Shown here: positions 58,823 to 64,000 of the stretch, in pieces
Layout of the letters: each line of letters begins with the position of its first letter
Position numbering within the stretch: the stretch's first letter is position 1
Assembly: GCA_964036295.1 (NCBI GenBank)
Contig: OZ038462.1
Location: 7,485,267-7,549,266, forward strand
Origin: Plumapathes pennacea
Lineage: Eukaryota; Cnidaria; Anthozoa; Antipatharia; Myriopathidae
Length of the DNA: 64,000 nucleotides
Direction of reading: 5' to 3'
Position numbers and translations under genes: made by a program
Notes under the pieces: model-generated
The model's database searches: none
Told to the model about the DNA's origin: nothing
Seen by the model: only the letters and a program-made list of their open reading frames with translations

Positions 58823-58884
58823 ATCAACTGATGCTACACACAGAAATGCATCAAAGAAGGTCACTGTACTTCACATTTGATTGA

Positions 58885-58890
58885 AATAAA
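58885..58890 (+). terminator. Polyadenylation signal of the fourteen-exon gene
   Basis: AATAAA (ttgaaataaaag), 63 bases after the stop codon. Confidence 0.6.
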
Positions 58891-58899
58891 AGTTCACTT

Positions 58900-61800
58900 G
58901 ATAATCTCATACTGATGGTGTTCAGTGTTGTTGAACAGATTCACTGCGTCAATCTAACATGTTCTTTTTAATGAATATGTATCAGGGTTCGTTCTTCAAT
59001 ACTCTGGCCCTTTGAGTTGTCGTAGTGATTAAATTTTTCGTGTTGAGCCACCTCAAAATTTGATAAGAACCGAGTAAATACAATACCCTCACGAAACCAA
59101 GATTTTCGCAAAGCTAACACGGGAAAGGGAAAGAAGCTTGTTGTTTAAAGGGTATTCAACCTATTATTTCTTTCCTTCCAGTCACGAAAAATATACTTCT
59201 TGAAAAACGAAATAGCAGTCATCCTTACAACCAGAATGATTTGCATTTTCATTCTTACTCTTCACAAGTACGCACTTCTCCCAGGAGCTCTTTGAGGCCA
59301 TTGTGTTTTACAACTCATTAGAAAATGTTCTCTGTTTGGCAAAAACGATGCACCATGTGTCTTTACATAGTTTATCTTCTCAATTACCGTTTTTAAACAT
59401 GCTAAAGTTATGGCTTATAGTATTTCTGTCCTGCCTTTTTGCTAATTGCCTCAAAACGGCCCGATGTTTTTGTATTCAGAGCGTCGGCCAGACGACCGCT
59501 TGATAATCGTCCCAACAAAAGGACTGTAACAAAGGGTAGCTTAGGTTGCGTTCGGCTTTATTTAATTTAAACTCCAGTTACTATAGAAATTAATGCTCTG
59601 TGTAGGCAATGTTGTTTCTCCAGTGCTTACCTTAAATCCCCTGTCACCTCACGAAAACGATATCAAGACTAAATACAAAAAACACCGGCTTCATCTTCAG
59701 AAATAAGTCTCTTGTTTTCATGTGTGATGATGACACCCATAACGTTGTCTTGATCTGACAATGTAACAAGTTCCAAATTTTTTTCCTGACATGTTTTAAG
59801 GAAAGTACAAACGCGAGATTGATAGGAATAAAAGTAATATGCCACAGCATTCCTCACTCTTGTTTTGTGAGCGCGAGATAGTAAAACTGATGTTGTCGTT
59901 TTACTTAGTAATTATTTGCGCCAAGTCGAACGTCGCTTGTTTGAGTTTAACTTCTATCTTTACGGCTAAACACAGATCCGGCGTAGCTAAGTAATTGCTG
60001 ACTTAAATATATTGTACTTAAACTAGTACTAAAACAAAAAATTATTCAGAATTATTCACATCCAAATGATCTGAAAACGGTTGAATATCGGCTCTCTAAA
60101 AGTGCTATATATACATCATTGGCACGGTTTGTGAGAGAGAGAGAGAATATAGTTCTAGTTATCGGTAAACGGAATACTCTTTGTGCAGTGTTTTCTATGG
60201 CAGGACTAGATAAAGTGATGAAGTACAAGACACTAAACCGGAGAAGTAAAGATAAAGCTAATTCGCGAGATTGCAGTATTAACTGTTCTTGAGAGTCCCC
60301 TATTGGCGATGACCGTTTAAAAATCGATATTATGTTCACAATGATTCTTATGGCAGAACTGTATGGCAAGAATATGGACATTCTTGAGAGTCCCCTATTG
60401 GCGATGACCGTTTAAAAATCGATATTATGTTCACAATGAATCTTATGGCAGAACTGTATGGCAAGAATATGGACGTTCTTGAGAGTCCCCTATTGGCGAT
60501 GACCGTTTAAAAATCAATATTATGTTCACAATGAATCTTATGGCAGAACTGTATGGCAAGAATATGGACTTAGCTCTGAACGACAGCTGGTAATGCGGCC
60601 CAATCCATCACAAAACTAGTGTCATGCCGAGTTAAAATCTTGCGTCTCCCTTTTGCCGATCATGCAGTGCCTTGAAGACTATTCTCACATAAGTTCAAGG
60701 TTTCTTGTATATCTCCAAAGCTATATCGGTGGAAGTTTTGAAAATCCTAAGTGAATTTTTCATATCGATGAAGTGATTTTTGTACATACATATGATTGTA
60801 TAAAAAGTGAGTGTCAGTATTTTAGTATGGCTAGAGGCTTCTGACTAAGTGGAAAGAAAAATGCGGCTTGTCCTTGGTTTAGGGTAAAGTCCATGAATGG
60901 TGCAAGCAGTACTTCAGGAACTCCCTTGCCTATTTCTCATACTTTGTGTTCTTAATCCCCCACATATTTCTATTTTAAGTTACAAAACCAATATTCAAGT
61001 GTAGACTGAGAAGTTAGTGATAAACTAAATGCACAAAACAAGGAGGAAAAGAGGCGTTTGTGATAAGAATCGCCAGGTATTTCTACCTCTTAAAACTCAA
61101 TTGTAGTAAATGCGGAGATTAGATGTGGCACTACTCTCGTATAAATAAGAAAACTTTTAAAACTAAGTATATTCTTATATAGAGTCACAAAACGACGATC
61201 AATCAAAAAAAAAAAAAAAAAAAAGAAGAAGACAAGAGAAGAGATAGACGCGCTATACTCAACTCTGCACTTGACAATATCTTCACGGTTCGCTGATAAT
61301 AAACCTGAACTTTGTCAAACTATACAACAACAAATTTCTTTAAATCACTTTACTTGTGCCGCAAAAAGCATTCAAGATTACGTTAGTGCACTCTAGTTTT
61401 GGATCTGGATTTAACCTCATTCGGGTGGCAAAAATAACCAAACCATGGCTTCTGTTGTTTCCCATTCGCATTTGTCAAAATTGTCGACGCACACTTAAAA
61501 CCTACGCACTCAAGTACAGAGCGACATCATAGAGGCGAATTTGCCGGAAAGACTCCACGCTTTGCAGCTGGAAAACGCTGTGCCTTTTTACAAGAGACAT
61601 GATAGCTCACATGCACGCTATGTAGCAGCAGCAGAGTGCCCTCTTCATGACTTCATATTAGACTTTATATTGTACTGACACTTTAATTGTACTTGCCTTT
61701 TTGGCGACGAGACCCTCGCTTCCAAACCATCTCAAGAACAGTTACTGTCCAAGACCCTTCACTCCGTGCCCAGACTAGAGACACGGAAAGCTTTAGACGC

Positions 61801-64000
61801 TTATTCCTCTCTCTCTTCCATCGCAATCATATCATCACACTGCAGAATCCTTCATTGCTGAGAAGACAAAAAGAAAAGAGTGGCGTAGTGAATTTTGGAT
61901 TCGGATTTGTGTCCTGTCGTGTCAGGATATATTCCTTTAGTTCCACATTCAATGAGTGATAGGATATCGGCGTGTACGTCACATAGCTTGTTGTACTCTC
62001 CACGTATTACTCTTTGTATCAAGTGTTATTAAGGACTGTATTGTTTGAGTGTACCACACAAAATACAGAGAGTTCATGTGAATAGTGCGGGCCGTACGTG
62101 TGCGTAGGACGAAAAGAATAAATATTGAAGAAAGAAGAGTAGCAGACTATGATGAAACTCATAACGAAACTTTGCGACGTACTAAGTAATTTTTTTCTCT
62201 CGATGTTTTTTTTTTTTTTTTTTTTTGCAGTTTATCAAAGTTATAAGGGGAACCCTTAAATAACGCCTTACAATCCAAATACCAAGTTTTAAAACCTCCT
62301 AAATCATACCAGGTGTATAAATTTTCTTCTAAGAAAACAATATAAAATCTATAAAATGACTGTGCAGTAATAAAGAACTTGGCACTGAAAGCACTGTTTT
62401 TAAAACAACAAGATTTATAACGGATTAGTAGAGACGGACGTAGATTGACCGTAAACAAAAAGAAGACCAATTCGTGTGTCCTTTTCCATATCTCGCCTCT
62501 CGTTCCTAAACTCGTGGCACTCGAGAGACACAGAGGGTAATTCAGGCTAACCGTTTTTAGCAATTCTAATGCGGGACTGCTAACCACGATATCAGAGTTA
62601 CAATGACTCTTTATATGGTACTGTAGTATTTCTCGATATCCGGGTTATAATGACACTTTACTGTAGTATTTAGCTCATGACTTTAGAAGTGTGTCACGTT
62701 TTTTTTTTTTGCTTTGGTGCGATCTTCTTCAGCGCAGCTCAACTTCGAGTCGAGAGAGGGTATTTTAAAGAAAGCTCACAATTGACAAGCCTTTTTTGCG
62801 TCTTAGATCGTTAAATCAACCAAAGCGTGAGAAGTTTTGAATGGCGTTGACGCGACTTTAAATACTCCGACACCTGAACTCAATACCGCCACACAAGGGT
62901 TTGCACGTATTCCCGGCCCAGGCCTCTCCACCAAAGGCGCGGTTTTCTTGTTATATAATAAAAAAAACTTTTATAAGTTTTGTTACCTTTACGGTCATTT
63001 GAAAACCAAGGTTTTATTATTTTTTGTAAATCTGAGGCTATTAAGTGCAGAATGCAAGATGACGTCATAAGTCCTGTAAGTTGGTCGTGTTGTATTACAA
63101 CGGTCTTGATGACGCAGCTGTTTCCCGTGCGTGCGTTGCATGAGTTCTGCCAAGCAAAGCTTTGTTTGTGTTCCCCAAGAGCTGTTTAGAAAGTTATTTT
63201 GATGAATGTTTTGATGCGCAAAACTTAAACTAGACAAAAGCGTAACTGTAACAGCCAAAGCGGCAGCAAACGTCCCGACGCTGTGGATTCGTTACAGCGT
63301 TTCTCACGCGTTTTCTTTAAAGTTTCTGCCTAAACTTCAAAAAAACTCAGGCCCTGACCGAACTAACAAGAAAACTAATTATCTTCCCTCGAATTGCCTG
63401 TTTGTTTTCTGAATTTATTTCAGTCAACCTTTTGGGTTGCTCCAGAAGTAATGCCTATAAAAAGGAAGTATTTCTTTCCTGTAAATTTTTTGGGGATCAT
63501 TTCCTCTCGTGATAGTTTAAACATTCCTGTGACAAGCACCTTTCAGAATGCTTTGAATTATAATAACTCAATAGAATTATAAGCAGTAGGAAAGTCATGT
63601 AGAAATGCGCGACGCAGCACAGCCTACCGGCGCACAAAGCTTGATACAACATTGGCGGCGTTTTGCTCGGCTTGCTTTGTTCGGCAAAAATATATAATCT
63701 AGAATAATCCTTGACAAAAATTCCATTCGACGGTGTGACCGACGCGAAAACAGTCAATACTCTGGCAAAACTGCAATGGAATTCAATTCACTGTTACGTT
63801 CTAAAATGTTCCCACAATGAGCACTTTCTTTAGGGAAAATAAGGGTGCGGCTGAGCTTGTTAGAGATTCATCAGGCGGAACACAAAAAGCAACACAGTGG
63901 TTATTTGTTCACCCACAATGGAGTGTTAAACGAGCGGCGACCTCTAACTTCCTTGGCGACAATACAATGCAAATGAGAAGAAAACGACTCTTTAGAAGTT
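58900..64000. other. No supportable gene
   Basis: I find no splice-bounded coding exon on either strand. Contents include a 95-base triplicate (60286-60568), an A-tract near 61206, a T-tract near 62207-62226 and a short T-tract near 62700. The reading frames present are short and lack protein-like composition. Confidence 0.4.
60286..60568 (+). repeat. 95-base tandem repeat, three copies
   Basis: ttcttgagagtcccctattg gcgatgacc begins at 60286, 60381 and 60476 with almost no differences, each unit ending gcaagaatatgga. Confidence 0.9.

Noticed and set aside
61687-62130. Possible retroelement end (short ORF and AATAAA-rich tail)
   Set aside because: No terminal repeats, reverse-transcriptase motifs or target duplication could be seen.
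1-64000. tRNA, rRNA, CRISPR arrays, operons
   Set aside because: None found by eye; the tandem repeats present lack CRISPR-like spacing, and gene structure is eukaryotic.

Overview
The window is intron-rich animal DNA. Coding is carried by short GT-AG exons, and the spaces between are filled with small inverted-repeat elements, tandem arrays and A-tracts. There is no sign of bacterial or organellar organisation. The secreted Gly/Cys-rich proteins, the lineage-specific cysteine modules and the style of the repeats suggest a cnidarian, probably a stony coral or relative. That is an inference; no marker gene in the window proves it. All gene models were built by hand from splice signals, reading phase and repeated exon architecture.

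Layout. Positions 0.9-9.1 kb hold a group of secreted low-complexity proteins: a Trp/Gly/His-rich precursor with five [YLH][KR]SxIP motifs (minus, 1772-3491), an acidic Met-rich exon pair just beyond its 3' end that may be an alternative tail (minus, 880-1555), a 335-residue Cys/Gly-repeat protein (plus, 4943-5950) and a three-exon Gly/Trp-rich protein (plus, 7155-9059). Positions 10-20 kb and 51-59 kb hold three genes of one family: a nine-exon minus gene (10009-15552), a four-exon plus gene (17823-19866) and a fourteen-exon plus gene (51111-58822). They encode secreted strings of 4-cysteine modules of two alternating types, A (C-x6-C-x9/10-C-x6-C, ending PTxPPxV) and B (C-x6-C-x12-C-x6-C, often ending in an acidic stretch plus TRHPY). 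Except for one ambiguous leader junction, every exon is one module and every intron is phase 0. I do not recognise this family from a named domain and regard it as the most interesting content.

Between the second and third family members lie about 31 kb of mostly repetitive DNA. It contains a roughly 2 kb tandem array of about 159-bp units (24.1-26.1 kb), a DUF229/arylsulfatase-like pseudogene with two in-frame stops (26429-27618), a 2.7 kb terminal-inverted-repeat transposon with a perfect 9-bp target duplication (32202-34895), an eight-exon charged, apparently intracellular protein gene (minus, 37070-39864), degenerate tandem repeats with a segmental duplication (40.7-43.6 kb), and weak ORF candidates at 45-48 kb. 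Beyond 58.9 kb I find only repeats.

The cysteine-module proteins and the Gly-rich proteins all carry signal peptides and no membrane anchors, so they are probably secreted or extracellular-matrix components. The first two module genes are divergently transcribed across a 2.3 kb spacer with a TATA box on each side. No RNA genes, CRISPR arrays or operons were seen.
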